A stretch of 64,000 bases of DNA from Rhynchopus euleeides (GCA_963210315.1 OY723280.1:1240001-1304000); one strand, 5' to 3'; shown: positions 21,547 to 33,172, counted from the stretch's first letter. Translations and numbers: made by a program. The notes: generated from the letters alone by a model not told the origin.

Positions 21547-22875
21547 GGCCCCCAGATGTCCTTGAGAAAAACTGTAATTTTTTGAAATATCCAGGTCTGG
21601 AGGTCAACAGTGCCAACCCACCCCCAAACCCACTCCGGATATGAATTTCCGGAGGTTTTTACCCACTTTTGGGCCCACCAACCCTCATTTTTGGCCATTT
21701 TTTGGCATTTTTTTCGCTTTTCTGGGGTGAGTCCTGTGCAAGGTGGTTGCAGGGTCATTTTTGGGTAAAAATGTGCATTTTAACGCACTTCTACTGGTCC
21801 TAGAGGCCCTGGATGGTATACAATGTGCCCCAGGGATGCCTAGGGTACATTTTTCACCCGAAAACCACCCAACATGGGGTCTAGTCGCCCTAATTTTATC
21901 ATTTTTTCGTAAAATTGGGACATTTACCCCACATGGGCGAAACCCCCATTTTTCACAGTTTTTTCAAAATATCGGACCGAATTTGGGCAATTCGGTGGAG
22001 AAAATCTGTTCCGACAGGCCCATACACCCCTTTTAGGGCATCCCCAGTGGTTTCTGGGTGGTTATAGGGTTATAGGGTGCCTACAACATGGCTGCAGGAT
22101 GTGTGCAGGGTCCTCCAACATCGTTGCAGGGTCCTTTTTTTGGGTAAAAAAAGGCATTTTCACACACTTCTACTGGTCCTAGAGGCCCTGGATGGTATAC
22201 AATGTACCCCAGGGATGCCTAGGGTACGTTTTTCACCCGAAAACCACCCAAAATGGGGTCTAGTCGCCCCGATTTTGTCATTTTTTCATAAAAATTAGGA
22301 CTTTTACCACACACGGGCAAATTCCCCGTTCTTCACAGTTTTTTCAAATTCTCGGACCGAATTTGGGCAACTCGGTGTAGAAAACCTGTTCCGACAGGCC
22401 CATACACCCCTTATAGGGCAGGCTCAGTGGTTTCTGGGTGGTTATTGGGTTATTGTGTGCCTGCAACATGGTTGCAGGGTGTGTGCAGGGTGGTTGCAGG
22501 GTCCTTTTTTTGGGTAAAAAAAACACATTTTCACGTGATTCTACTGGTCCTAGAGGCCCTGGAGGGTATACAATGTACCCCAGGGATGTCTAGGGTACGT
22601 TTTTCACCCGAAAACCACCCAAAATGGGGTCTAGTTGCCCCGATTTTGTCATTTTTTCATGAAAATCGGGATTTTGCCCATAATGGGCGAAACCCCCTTT
22701 TTTCACCGATTTTTCAAAAATTCGGGCCGAAAATGGGCGACTAAGTGTGAAAAACCGGTTTCATTGGGTCCCCAGACATATTTTTGAGGCGGGTACACCC
22801 ATTTTAGGTGCCAATAACCCTTGTTTGGGGTCGGAAAATTTTTTATTACAAATTTTTCAAGTACATCTGGTCCCC
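21547..22875. mobile_element. T4: 1.33-kb TA-flanked element in a poly-G tract, with tandem repeats
   Basis: The left end GGCCCCCAGATGTCCTTGAG and the reverse complement of the right end GGGGACCAGATGTACTTGAA are imperfect inverted repeats. TA flanks both sides (21545-21546 and 22876-22877). G runs precede the left TA and follow the right TA, so the target is a G tract, the mirror of the poly-C targets of T1-T3. The interior is three tandem repeats. No transposase is recognisable. Confidence 0.8.
21747..22830 (+). repeat. Three about 370-bp tandem repeats inside T4
   Basis: Units start at 21747, 22124 and 22494 with TTGCAGGGTC, giving periods of 377 and 370 bp. Each contains TACTGGTCCTAGAGGCCCTG, a GGGATG(C/T)CTAGGGTAC segment and TTTTTCACCCGAAAACCACC. 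They diverge mainly by single-base changes. Open frames through them are not conserved as protein. The array makes T4 satellite-like. Confidence 0.9.
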
Positions 22876-23093
22876 TAGGGGGGGGGGGGGGAGGGGGGGC
22901 AGGAGACGGTGGTTCATTGCAGCACAGCCCCACCCCCCCTCCCCCTCCCGCTCCTTTCCGGTTCCCTCTTTTTCCAAAGTTCTCATGGGCGTTGGTCCCA
23001 ACATTGGGCCATTCCCCCCCCCCCCCCTCACACACCCCACTCTGCAGGGCCTGTGAAGGGTGGGGCTGTGCAGGGGAGGGGAATGGGCCGCTC

Positions 23094-24407
23094 ATGACGT
23101 CGCACCATGCCCCCCACCCGCTTCCTTCTGTGCTGTACCGGAGCGAGGATGTCGACCGCTACCTCAACGGAGCTGGTGGCGACGACCCACCCCGCAGCAC
23201 ACATGGCGCCTGGGGATGGGGTGGCGGAGGCGGCAGCGCCAGGGGGGGACCTTCCTTCGACTCACGCAGCGTCAGCCACATCTCCCCTGCAACGCCGCAG
23301 CGGTCGGTGTATGAAATGGGCGGGAGACAGGCCTTCTCTGTGCACGACCCCCCGCCGAAACCGCAGGCTCCCACCCTGGCGCCCTACGGCACTTCATTCC
23401 TTGATGTGCAGGCCCAGGCGCTGCTGCAGCGGCGTGGCCCCGACGCAGAGCCTCTGATGGGCACCCTCAAGACACGCTCCAGCGTGCGCGGGCCGACTGC
23501 CGGTGAGTACGGCGATGCCCTGAAGTCGCGCGACTCGCAGCTGCAGGCGCTGTCCGACTCGGTGCTGCTGCTCACCACAGAGAGGGCAGCCCTGCAGCAG
23601 CAGGTCTCGCGTGCGGAGGACCGCACCGCCGCCATGCAGGAGGAGCGTGACATCGCACAGCATAAGGTGGTCCGGCTGGAGGAGGAGCTGGAGACCAACA
23701 CCCGGCAGTGGTCGGATCAGGTGCTGCAGTGGGACCGTGCGCTGAAGGAGAGTGTGGAGACGCATCGCGCTGAGATGGCGTCGATGCAGGGCAGCATGAC
23801 GGAGGCTGCCACAGCGATGCAGTCGATGACGGAGGAGGTGCGGCAGCTCCGCAGCGAGGTGCAGGGGAGCAAGCAGGCCTCGGCGGATTCGGACAAGCTG
23901 GTGCGGCAGCTGCATACGGTGATCGATACGCAGCAGCACCGCATATCAGACATGCAGGGCAACATGGCTGCCGTCACGCTGGCGGCGGAGGAGCGGGTGC
24001 GGGAGGCGGAGAGGCAGGCGCGTATGGTTCAGCTTGTGGCGCATCAGGTGCGCCCTCCTGTGCAGGAGGTGGCGCCGATGTTGTCCGGAGTGCCTGCGGT
24101 GCAGGTGGGGCAGCAGCCCCATCAGACGTATTCCTACAGCATGCGGGGTGTGTCTCCCAAGCATGTGCAGCCCGCTCATCACGGCGGGTCTGTTCGTCAC
24201 ACGGAAGAGTCTGTCGCTCACCTGCGTGCTCGCGTGCAGGAGCTCGAGTCGAAGCGTGATGCGCTGTCGCGGAGCAGGCGTGCCAGCAACCCCAGCATGC
24301 GATCCGGTTCTGAGTATCCCAAGCTTTCCCCTCCACGGCCATGTCCCTCAGAATACGAAGCTGAGCCGCAGTTCAGTTGCATCCGGCAGGACACTGAGTT
24401 TATTTGA
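23094..24407 (+). CDS. Coiled-coil protein, 437 residues
   Basis: I chose the ATG at 23094 because the open frame upstream is homopolymer-derived Gly/Pro sequence overlapping the T4 end. The N-terminal 120 residues are Pro/Gly/Ser-rich and probably disordered. Residues about 135-315 form a long heptad-patterned coiled coil (for example QLQALSDSVLLLTTERAALQ and VVRLEEELETNTRQWSDQVL). A Pro/Val linker follows, then a second short coiled coil (ESVAHLRARVQELESKRDAL) and a Ser/Pro-rich end. The frame stops with TGA. The architecture suits a cytoskeletal or basal-body scaffold, but no family is recognised. The next gene, 421 bp downstream on the same strand, also encodes a coiled-coil protein. Whether the two are one transcript is unknown. 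A poly-G tract begins about 90 bp past the stop. Confidence 0.75.
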   Translation: MTSHHAPHPLPSVLYRSEDVDRYLNGAGGDDPPRSTHGAWGWGGGGGSARGGPSFDSRSVSHISPATPQRSVYEMGGRQAFSVHDPPPKPQAPTLAPYGTSFLDVQAQALLQRRGPDAEPLMGTLKTRSSVRGPTAGEYGDALKSRDSQLQALSDSVLLLTTERAALQQQVSRAEDRTAAMQEERDIAQHKVVRLEEELETNTRQWSDQVLQWDRALKESVETHRAEMASMQGSMTEAATAMQSMTEEVRQLRSEVQGSKQASADSDKLVRQLHTVIDTQQHRISDMQGNMAAVTLAAEERVREAERQARMVQLVAHQVRPPVQEVAPMLSGVPAVQVGQQPHQTYSYSMRGVSPKHVQPAHHGGSVRHTEESVAHLRARVQELESKRDALSRSRRASNPSMRSGSEYPKLSPPRPCPSEYEAEPQFSCIRQDTEFI

Positions 24408-24828
24408 AAGGGGGTGGAGGGTGGGGTCTGCTGGTGTTGAGGCAGTTCAGTCAGCTAGCTTTGCCGGAACTGGCTGTCGGCCGCCTGTTGGATGGAGGGG
24501 GGGGGGGGGGCGTGTTTTGTGTTTCTGTTAGACGATGACCATAGAGGCAGGTTGTGTGTTAGAGTAGGGGGTGGGGGTGGAGGGGATGCGGAATGCCAAC
24601 CCTCTCCCCACCCACCCCCCAACAAAAAATGTAGCCGCCACACAGGCAACGGAAATGGGAAGCCCACCCCCACCCCCACCCCCTGCCACTCCCCTCCCCT
24701 GCCTTGTTGTGACCACACCCGGTCTCGTGCATCTCGACAAAGTGCCTTTTCACAGTGGATGTTCTGACGCACACCCACACCGCCCCAGGGTCGGTGGGTG
24801 CCTTTGCTGGCATGGTGCCGCCTGCACG

Positions 24829-25413
24829 ATGGATCCCTACAACACGAGGGGACACACTGGGGAGTACACACATGTGTCGCAGATGTCGGTGATGGAGTTG
24901 AAGCACATTGTCAACAGGCTGTATGATTCGGACCCCTTGTCGATGAAGCGGGTGGTGGACGATGTCATCACCGAGCTGGGCCAGGCGAGGGCGGAGCTGG
25001 CGAAGCAGGACGACGTGCTGCAGTCGTTGACATTTGACCTTGTGGAGGCACAGAAGGAGGCGGAGCGCCTGCACAACTTCGTCAACATCGACATCCTCGG
25101 GAGGGAGTACAGGGCGCAGGGGGCCCCAATGTCGTCCCTCTCGCCCACGCCCCCCACTTCGGGGTGTGTCCGAGGCGCGCTGGACCCAAAGCCCTTCGAC
25201 CCATACCACTTTCAAGACACCGTTGCAGCGCATCTAACTGCCGCCCCTGAGACCTTGTACCGGGTTCTCGCAGATGTTGAGAGCGCTGCCCAGTGGGCGC
25301 AGACGGTTATCGCTTTCGAAAAGCACCACCCGAAGTCGTGTCTCACGACCCTTGTTATATCTGCCTGCCCGCAAGCGAAGGATCTTCTTCGGAGTCGCGG
25401 GATTGTGTTCTAG
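24829..25413 (+). CDS. Small coiled-coil protein, 194 residues
   Basis: Starts at the ATG beginning MDPYNTRGHTGEYTH and ends with TAG. Residues about 20-90 are amphipathic helix (MELKHIVNRLYDSDPLSMKR, then ELGQARAELAKQDDVLQSLT) consistent with a coiled coil. A Ser/Pro linker follows. The C-terminal 60 residues form a possibly folded unit (LYRVLADVESAAQWAQTVIA) ending RSRGIVF. No known family is recognised. The frame continues upstream of this ATG, but there it reads through CA/CCCACC low-complexity DNA, so I reject a longer N-terminus. It might instead be a later exon of the gene at 23094-24407, though that gene ends in its own stop codon. Confidence 0.6.
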   Translation: MDPYNTRGHTGEYTHVSQMSVMELKHIVNRLYDSDPLSMKRVVDDVITELGQARAELAKQDDVLQSLTFDLVEAQKEAERLHNFVNIDILGREYRAQGAPMSSLSPTPPTSGCVRGALDPKPFDPYHFQDTVAAHLTAAPETLYRVLADVESAAQWAQTVIAFEKHHPKSCLTTLVISACPQAKDLLRSRGIVF

Positions 25414-27714
25414 AGGCAGCTCCATGTGAGAGGCACGCTGTCCTGTGTTTCGTGCGCACAGACAAAATCCGGACTTTCGTTTAGTTCCGTTAGAGCGATT
25501 CCCACCGCATCCGGGATGCCCGGGTGTGCCTCCAGACCCCGTAGATTATTTCTGCCCCGGCTTCTGAGAACGAACCAAAGAAGTGCAGCAGAGGGCTCAC
25601 AGGGTGGCAGAGGAGAATCCGTCCTGTTGCCGGAAAAATAGACTGCTTGTCCCCCCCCCCCCCCCCCTAGGGGGGGTCATAAGCCCCCCTAAAAACGTAC
25701 AAATACCAAAAATTTCAACATACCATCAGAACCGCCCTAATACCTGATCTGACCCGAAAATCCGACCCATACCCCCCCGGAAACCGTCTGGAGCCCACTT
25801 GTGACACCTGATGCGCACTTTTGTGATGATTTTTTGGGGTCCTAAAAAATGTACCTCAGTTTCGTACCTTGCCTTTGTACCTGAACCACTCCCGACCGCA
25901 ATATTTCGTTCTTTGCCTTTTCTGCGGTGGTTCCGGCTCAGGTGGCACGATGTTGCCTCCCCAGTGCCTCGGCAAGGTCTTTCTTGTACCTGATTGGTGG
26001 GAATGTTGTGTTGTTGCGCCAGCTGAATGAGTTCAGCCACCTTCTGGGTGTAGTACACCACGCAGTCTCAACAGCACGTATGAGAGTGTACCATGTGAGG
26101 ACTCAACAAAGTCATTGGATAGGCATCTGCCTGCCGACTCAACCCCCACAGTGCGACCGCAAGATCGTCAGGGATGTCTCAACGCCAGGGGAATACTCTC
26201 CCCTGGCGTTGTACAACCCTACTCTTAATCCTCGGGTCCTCTCCTGGAGGCGGTGGTGGCGGGCCCGCAACGCTTCGTACTTCCGGTACGGACTGGGGTA
26301 GTCTGCCCGGCTGACCCGCTCATCGCTTCCTAGATCATCTGCTGCTCTGGAGCTGCCATCACTCACTGCCCACATCAGTTGGTGTAGGGGTAGGAGCAGG
26401 AGGAGTGGGAGGAGTAGGAGTGCAGGTGACATCTTTCTTGGCCAGCAAGGAACGCCGCTTTTCGCACGTGCGTGCAGTTGATGCACCACTGCATATATCT
26501 GTCGTCACCACGTCCCACTCGCTCTCCTATGTACCCAGCCCGACGGAGCGCCCGAAATAATGTCGCCTCACGGATGTCGTGTGCCGTTTTCTTCTGACGC
26601 AGGTCTGCCACAACGCTCTCTGCCGGGACCCCGCACATCTCCCGTTTGGCGAGCGTCTTTCGAGCAAGGTACCCCTCTGCAGCAGCATCTGACACCTCTG
26701 CGAGGCCCTAGGCACACGGCATGTGTTGCTCGGCGTGCTGGGTGAGCGTAGTGATACCCTTTCCTTGCAAAGAACGAAATACTGCGGTCGGGAGTGGTTC
26801 AGGTACAAAGGCAAGGTACGAAACTGAGGTACATTTTTTAGGACCCCAAAAAATCATCACAAAAGTGCGCATCAGGTGTCACAAGTGGGCTCCAGACGGT
26901 TTCCGGGGGGGTATGGGTCGGATTTTCGGGTCAGATCAGGTATTAGGGCGGTTCTGATGGTATGTTGAGAAATGTGGTTTTGTACACGGTGGGATCTTGT
27001 AAATTTTACATGTATAACTACAAGTATATACATGTATTATACATGTATAATACTTGCATGTCAACTATTATACATGTATAATACATGTATATGCCTGAAA
27101 TATACATGTAAAATACATGTATATCAAGTAAAAATACATGTATAATACTTGCATGTCAACTATTATACATGTATCTTTACTTGATATACATGTATTTTAC
27201 ATGTATATTTCATGCATTTACATGTATTTTACATGTATAATACTTGTCATGCAAGTATTATACATGTAAAATACTTGCATGACAAGTAAAATACTTGCAT
27301 GCAAGTAAAATACATGTATTTTACTTGCATGCAAGTATTTTACTTGTCATGCAAGTATTATACATGTATTTTACTTGTCATGCAAGTATTTTACATGTAT
27401 AATACTTGCATGACAAGTATTATACATGTAAAATACATGTAAATGCATGAAATATACATGTAAAATACATGTATATCAAGTAAAAATACATGTATAATAC
27501 TTGCATGTCAACTATTATACATGTATCTTTACTTGATATACATGTATTTTACATGTATATTTCATGCATTTACATGTATTTTACATGTATAATACTTGTC
27601 ATGCAAGTATTATACATGTAAAATACTTGCATGACAAGTAAAATACTTGCATGCAAGTAAAATACATGTATTTTACTTGCATGCAAGTATTTTACTTGTC
27701 ATGCAAGTATTATA

Positions 27715-28043
27715 CCGTATACGTAAATATTATGGAACGTAAATATTATGGAACGGGCCCATTTTTGCCCGGTCCGTTCCATAATATTTACGTTCCAAAA
27801 TATTTACAGGGCCAGTTGGGGACTCGGTGGTGAGGATGGTTTGCCTCAGGAATCGCACGAAAAGTGCACGAGTAGGTCCCGTCAGGGACTCTGTATGCCG
27901 TCCGATCACCTGGTCCAAGTCCCCGAGTCGCAGAAAGCCCTGTAAATATTATGGAACGAAAAAAATCTGGAACGCCAACCCACCAGCGTTCCATAATATT
28001 TACGTTCCATAATATTTACGTTCCAAAATATTTACGTATACGG
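27715..28043 (+). mobile_element. Module N1 (329-bp foldback inside P2)
   Basis: Ends are CCGTATACGTAAATATT and its inverse. TA is duplicated at 27713-27714 and 28044-28045, and the empty site (GTATTATACATGTATTTTAC) survives at 27355-27374. Inside, repeated TAAATATTATGGAACG boxes bracket a unique core of about 150 bp (ACAGGGCC...GGCCCTGT type ends, about 27805-27943). Confidence 0.88.
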
Positions 28044-28277
28044 TACATGTATTTTACTTGTCATGCAAGTATTTTACATGTATAATACTTGCATGACAAG
28101 TATTATACATGTAAAATACATGTAAATGCATGAAATATACATGTAAAATACATGTATATCAAGTAAAGATACATGTATAATAGTTGACATGCAAGTATTA
28201 TACATGTATTTTTACTTGATATACATGTATTTTACATGTATATTTCAGGCATATACATGTATTATACATGTATAATA

Positions 28278-29087
28278 CCGTAAACGGAAATATTGTGGAC
28301 CGTAATAAAGGTGAACCGTACTATAGGTGGACCGTAAAAAAGATGGAACAAATGGGATTTTTCCGGAACTTGGAACATTTTTACGGTCCACCTATTTTAC
28401 GGTTGGGATCGTGGACTTGGCGGTTTTTTTTACGAGTTCCTTCGCGACGAAGTCGCGAAGGAACCAAGGAAATCGTACGACTGAAGCTGCAGGATTAACA
28501 CCACAGGGCCTCAGCACAGAGTGTGCGCTCACCATCGTCCGGGAACTGTTCTCCCACAGTTACTGCAGGGTGTACTACACTAAAGGAGTACGATTTCCCT
28601 GAATTTTCCGGGCACTGATTCACGAATTTACATCTGGAGGGAGCCCGGTGGTCTCAGCTTCTGTCTGCGCGCCCTGCCGTACTGTGGCTGCTTTTGTGGG
28701 CTCGTGCAGCAGGTTCTACTTTTACTTCTACCGGAATGCTCCTTGCATGGTACTACACTTCTCGAGGTGTGGTGGTGGGTGAGTCTCGAGGTGAGTGGTG
28801 GTGATCGTGCCTTTTCCACACGCAGGGAGGACTTGCTTCTCTTGCTGGTGTTGGTTGCGGTGGTGGAGGGAGGGTCCAAAGCTGGGAGGTCGGGAGGCCT
28901 ACGTGTGGGTGTCTGCGGCGTGGAGGCCGCAGTCCGCGCCCCGCAACCCACCAGCCCGCGGGCGAAAAACGCATTGTCTTTTCCATATTCAGTCCCAATA
29001 AATGGTGGACCGTAAAAAAGATGGAACGTTTGGCCCTTTTTTGGGAACTTGGAACATTTTTACGGTCCACCCTTTTTCCGTTTACGG
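28278..29087 (+). mobile_element. Module M3 (810-bp foldback inside P2)
   Basis: Third copy of the 810-bp module, same length as M1 and M2, with scattered substitutions. CCGTAAACGG ends. TA is duplicated at 28276-28277 and 29088-29089. The empty site (TATAATAGTTGACATG) is preserved at 21384-21399 in P1. Confidence 0.9.
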
Positions 29088-29130
29088 TAGTTGACATGCA
29101 AGTATTATACATGTATAATACATGTATATA

Positions 29131-29475
29131 CCGTATACGTAAATATTTTGGAACGTAAATATTATGGAACGTAAATATTATGGAACGTAAATATTTTGGA
29201 ACGCTGGTGGGTTGGCGTTCCAGATTTTTTTCGTTCCATAATATTTACAGGGCTTTCTGCGACTCGGGGACTTGGACCAGGTGATCGGACGGCATACAGA
29301 GTCCCTGACGGGACCTACTCGTGCACTTTTCGCGCGATTCCTGACGCAAGCCGTCCTCACCACCGAGTCCTCAACTGGCCCTGTAAATATTATGGAACGT
29401 AAATATTATGGAACGGACCGGCCAAAAATGGGCCCGTTCCATAATATTTACGTTCCATAATATTTACGTATACGG
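29131..29475 (-). mobile_element. Module N2 (345-bp foldback inside P2, inverted copy of N1)
   Basis: CCGTATACG ends with TA duplicated at 29129-29130 and 29476-29477. It carries the N1 core in reverse orientation with several substitutions, plus slightly longer AATATT box arrays. It is inserted only tens of bases from the P2 right end. Confidence 0.88.
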
Positions 29476-29921
29476 TACTTGTAGTTATACATGTAAAATT
29501 TACAAGATCCCACCGTGTACGGGCTTATGACCCCCCCTACCCCCCCCCCCCCCCCCGCATCCGCATGTGTCCCGATGTGCCTTTTGCCTTGCTGTGCCAA
29601 GCCAATATGCATTTTTCAGGGTGGGGTTTCTGTGTCTTGAATAGCCACGTTCATCAATCCATACCCCCCTCCCGCAGACGTGCCCTGCACCGGGTAACAA
29701 CGCAACACACGAGAAAACACAGGAAAGGAGACCTGTGCTGAGCAGGAGGGTCGGTGTCTAGTTCTGCCACCTCATCTTACGCGTGCCAAGTTCTTGCGGA
29801 TCTGTATTGTGGGCTGTTCGATATTGAGTTGCTGAGGGGCGGTGGTTGTGTGGTGGTGATAACAGGGTAGGCAGGGCGTGTCCACAAGGGGCGTCCCAAA
29901 AGGGCGGGCAGGACGAGCGCG

Positions 29922-30713
29922 ATGTGTCTCGATGGTTCCCACGCAGACAGCACCGATCTGCGGCAAGTGTCGTGTGGGCTCCAGAGCCTGGGTGGCCTCA
30001 GCGATAGGCCCAGCGAGGTGCGGCTGGTCGACGTCTCCTACAACGACATCACGTCCATCGAGGTATGCGGGCACGCCTTTTCAGCTCTGGTGAACATTTC
30101 ATTTTCTTTGTTGGATGTACGGATGTGATGTCAGCCCAACTCCCGTGCCCCCCTGCCCCCCTGCCCCCCCCGAATGCTACACCAACAACAGGGCATCAGC
30201 GAATACTCGTCGCTGGAGGTGCTGACCCTCGACAACAACTCCCTGGCGACTCTCGAGGGGTTCCCGAAGCTGGAGTCCCTCAAGACGCTGTGGCTGAACA
30301 AGAACGACGTGCAGGATATCGAGGCGCTCGTCGACTGCCTTGAGAGCAGCGCACCCAAGCTGCAGTATCTGAGCCTGCTTGGCAACCCGGGCTGCAAGAG
30401 CGAGCTGAGCGGTGCCTCGAAGGGGGAGGCTGAGCGCCAGCGGCTGTTCATCATCTGGCGGCTACCCAGCCTCCAGTTCCTGAATGCGTCACCTGTCACA
30501 CCCGCCGAGCGGGAGGAGGCGATGAAGCGCGGCAAGTTCTTGAGGACAACACCCGTGCAGGTCATCGACAAGACGGCTCCCGTCAAGGCGCAGACGCACA
30601 CACTCCTCGAGCAGGAGTCGCGGAAGCAGCAGCCCACCTTCGGCAAGCAGCGCCGCTTCTACACAGGGAAGTTCTCAGAAGGCAACCGGTTTATTTGTGA
30701 CGATGCCCTGTAG
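29922..30713 (+). CDS. Leucine-rich repeat protein resembling LRMDA/C10orf11, 2 exons
   Basis: Exons 29922-30062 and 30192-30713 join in phase 0 to 220 codons ending in TAG. The 129-bp intron starts GTATGC and ends AACAG. The protein has about three to four LRRs (VRLVDVSYNDITSIE, LEVLTLDNNSLATLEGF, LKTLWLNKNDVQDIEAL, LQYLSLLGNPGCKSEL). An LRR-cap-like segment follows (LFIIWRLPSLQFLNASPVTP, then AEREEAMKRGKF). The order LNKN-x-D-x-x-AL, YLSLLGNP and LP-x-L-x-FLxAxxVTxxEREEA matches the LRMDA/C10orf11-type family as I recall it. The basic C-terminal 50 residues are unlike it. Such LRR proteins mediate protein-protein contacts; a partner cannot be inferred. Likely cytosolic, with no signal peptide. 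The start ATG at 29922 is the first in frame in exon 1. A C14-type tract follows the stop within 30 bp. Confidence 0.88.
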
Positions 30714-31418
30714 GCGTGGCGTCTTTCTTTGCCTCACCCCACCCCCCCCCCCCCCCACCCTCCCCACCCTTCCTGCACATCCCCCCAGCTTATCGGCGAG
30801 GTGCAAAATGCGTACTGACCATACATGTGGTTGCCTCGTCCTTTGGCACGACGCTGTTCATCGTCGAAATAAAGACACGGGGTCTGTGTGGGGCGGTGTG
30901 AATTGCCAGGTGAGGAGATTGGCCCCGGGCTGGTCAGACCTTGCCGTGTGTGTGTGTGTGTCAGAGTGGCGTGTGCTCCGATGGATCTGTAGGGGCAGGG
31001 GTGTCTGGGCCCTGTCCCAGACGAATAGCGACACCGACACTTTCCAAAGCAAACCAATCGTAGTGGGCGGCCCTCCGGATGGGATCAATTATTAGGTGTC
31101 GGGTCACAGCGGGCGATTGCCCCAGTTGCAGAAGCGAACCAAAGTCGCGAAAGTCATCAAGGGGATCATAGCAATGTAGTTGCCACCTTACTGCCACTTC
31201 AAAGGGCCTTCACATCGCCCTGTGATACAAGGTGGTTCACTCAAAGGAGAAGTACTTCCGAGCCGTTGCTTTGCAACTGCTGCCCAGAGGGTGATTCTAC
31301 CCTTTAGGGGAAGGTTCATGTTTCTAACGGCGAGGTACGATTCTGTGCGAGCTGGCATTGGCGGTACACTGTTTCGTTTTATTTTTTTGGCCTGCCCATT
31401 CACCACACCCCCCCCCCC
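30714..31418. other. Intergenic DNA, no gene seen
   Basis: Starts with a long C tract just beyond the LRR gene stop, then GT-rich DNA. The run of C at 31408-31418 is the target tract of T3. No coding frame is credible. Confidence 0.5.
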
Positions 31419-31420
31419 TA

Positions 31421-32568
31421 GGGGGGGTCAAATGGGGGTGACAAACACGATTTTTCAAAAAACCGGCGCAGAGGCCCCAAAGCCCCCGTAAACCCTCCAA
31501 ACCCCCCCAGATCGGTCCGGAAACCCATCGAACCCCACTTTTCCACCATTCCGGGCACCTCAGGTGCCCGAATTGGGGTACCTAAATTTTGTGCCACCGT
31601 TTGGTACCGGACAGTGCCACTGTGTGGGAGGTTGGAAAAGAAAATGCCCCAACACACCACATCTGAGGGTTGCAATGCATGTTGCTTGCCAACCACGTCA
31701 TCCGGTGGGTGTCAGGCGCTATGTAGGTGGCATGAGCCAGGTCTTCGATGTGTTCTGGCTTGTATATGTACCTCCCTGCCTGCGGCACAGGCACTGCCTT
31801 TGTCCCCCACACCAGCCACAGAGAGCGTATTGTACTCGGTCCACGGTTGCTGATTCATTGTGATGCGTTGTATCCTCGAGTGAACGTCACACACTAGTGG
31901 CACCACCACCCGCCATCCGAGAGCTGTATTGACTTTGCGCCCTTCCGTTGCATTCACCTCGCCACGCATATTGCACCGTTCAGTACCAGTGCTCTTGGGC
32001 CAGGCAAAGTAGACCGCAGCAACTACCAATTCTGGCACAATGGGTACCACGACAGCGCACTTCGTGTGTTCCCGGAATGTACAGCTCGTGTTGCAACAGT
32101 CGTTGTCAACACATCCCGGTTGTGGAGCACTGCTGCACAGGAATCACACGACCATCTGGACTTGTTCCGTACCTACAGGCAGCCTCCCGGTGCATGGTGG
32201 CAGGGAGGTACATATACAAGCCAGAACTCATCGAAGACCTGGCTAATGCCACCTACATAGCGCCTGACACCCACCGGATGACGTGGTTGGCAAGCAACAT
32301 GCATTGCAACCCTCAGATGTGGTGTGTTGGGGCATTTTCTTTTCCAACCTCCCACACAGTGGCACTGTCCGGTACCAAACGGTGGCACAAAATTTAGGTA
32401 CCCCAATTCGGGCACCTGAGGTGCCCGGAATGGTGGAAAAGTGGGGTTCGATGGGTTTCCGGACCGATCTGGGGGGGTTTGGAGGGTTTACGGGGGCTTT
32501 GGGGCCTCTGCGCCGGTTTTTTGAAAAATCGTGTTTGTCCACGTAAAAGGGTGGCATTTGACCCCCCC
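31421..32568. mobile_element. T3: 1.15-kb foldback element with about 365-bp arms in a poly-C tract
   Basis: Ends are GGGGGGGTCAAATG / GGGGGGGTCAAATG (inverse), flanked by TA at 31419-31420 and 32569-32570, with C tracts on both outer sides. Arms 31421-31780 and 32200-32568 are near-perfect inverted repeats; the right arm differs mainly by a few base changes and a short insertion near its end. The 420-bp centre has a minus-strand open frame with no recognised family. The high arm identity implies recent movement or arm homogenisation. It shares the first ten terminal bases with T2. Confidence 0.92.
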
Positions 32569-32570
32569 TA

Positions 32571-33172
32571 CCCCCCCCCCCTCCGCCCTGGCAACCTGAG
32601 TGCCGTGGTGATGGGGGGGGGGGGTGGTTTGCTTTACGTACAATTCCCTTTGCAATACGTCCTTCGCCTCCCACGATGGGTGTCTGGGGTATGCTGTTGC
32701 CTGGGCGCCGTGCGAGACAGCGTGTGATCTCGCGCATTCTGCTGGGATGAAGAGGAAAGACTTCGCGTGTGTGTGTCGGGTTCTGTGATGAGTTCAGTAT
32801 TCTGATAGTTATTTTGATTTTTCTCCCCAACAGTCGAAAAAAAACCAAGCGTGGCACTGTGGGTGGGGCGGGGGGGAAAAAAACGGAAGGCCGTAAATCA
32901 CGAGGAGGGCCATGTTCAGCAGCCCTTCGTCTTCGGTTCCGAATCGCGCAGAATCCCTCTAATACGTCGTGCAATACGAAATGTAAGAAACACTACCCCG
33001 AGGCCTTACTAGTGATGATGCACCGTGCGTGAGAGGTGGTGGTGGGTGCCTGTGACACGAGCTGTTTCACCCGCCGTGGCTCAAAGTTCCTAGGAGGTGC
33101 ACAATCCACCGGCAATTTCCACTACTCCTCCATCTCGTTGTGTTTTTTTTGGCATCTTCCCAAAAAGAAACA
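32571..33172. other. Intergenic DNA, no gene seen
   Basis: C- and G-homopolymer-containing DNA between T3 and a SINE-like repeat. No supported coding frame or structured RNA. Confidence 0.45.

Larger units (their letters stand above)
26985..29517. mobile_element. P2: 2.5-kb nested palindromic element inside T2
   Basis: Same terminal inverted repeat as P1 (CACGGTGGGATCTTG). TA flanks both sides (26983-26984 and 29518-29519). Because T2's own arm resumes exactly beyond the second TA, the insertion boundaries are certain. It contains one M module (28278-29087) and two inverted N modules (27715-28043, 29131-29475). Stripped of these it is about 1.04 kb of nested TACATGTATA / TACTTGCATG palindromes, with one internal block present twice (27120-27360 and 27474-27713). 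Confidence 0.93.
25670..29537. mobile_element. T2: foldback element in a poly-C tract, disrupted by P2
   Basis: Ends are GGGGGGGTCATAAGCCC on both arms, flanked by TA (25668-25669 and 29538-29539) inside a long C tract. The inverted arms of about 215-245 bp are 25670-25916 and 26768-26982 plus 29520-29537; the right arm is split by P2 (26985-29517). Without P2 the element is about 1.33 kb. The arm sequence appears more than 95% identical, so T2 is fairly young and P2 younger. On the minus strand 26695-26375 encodes 106 residues that include a possible helix-turn-helix-like stretch (DIREATLFRALRRAGYIG); a Tc1/mariner transposase remnant is possible but weakly supported. Confidence 0.88.
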
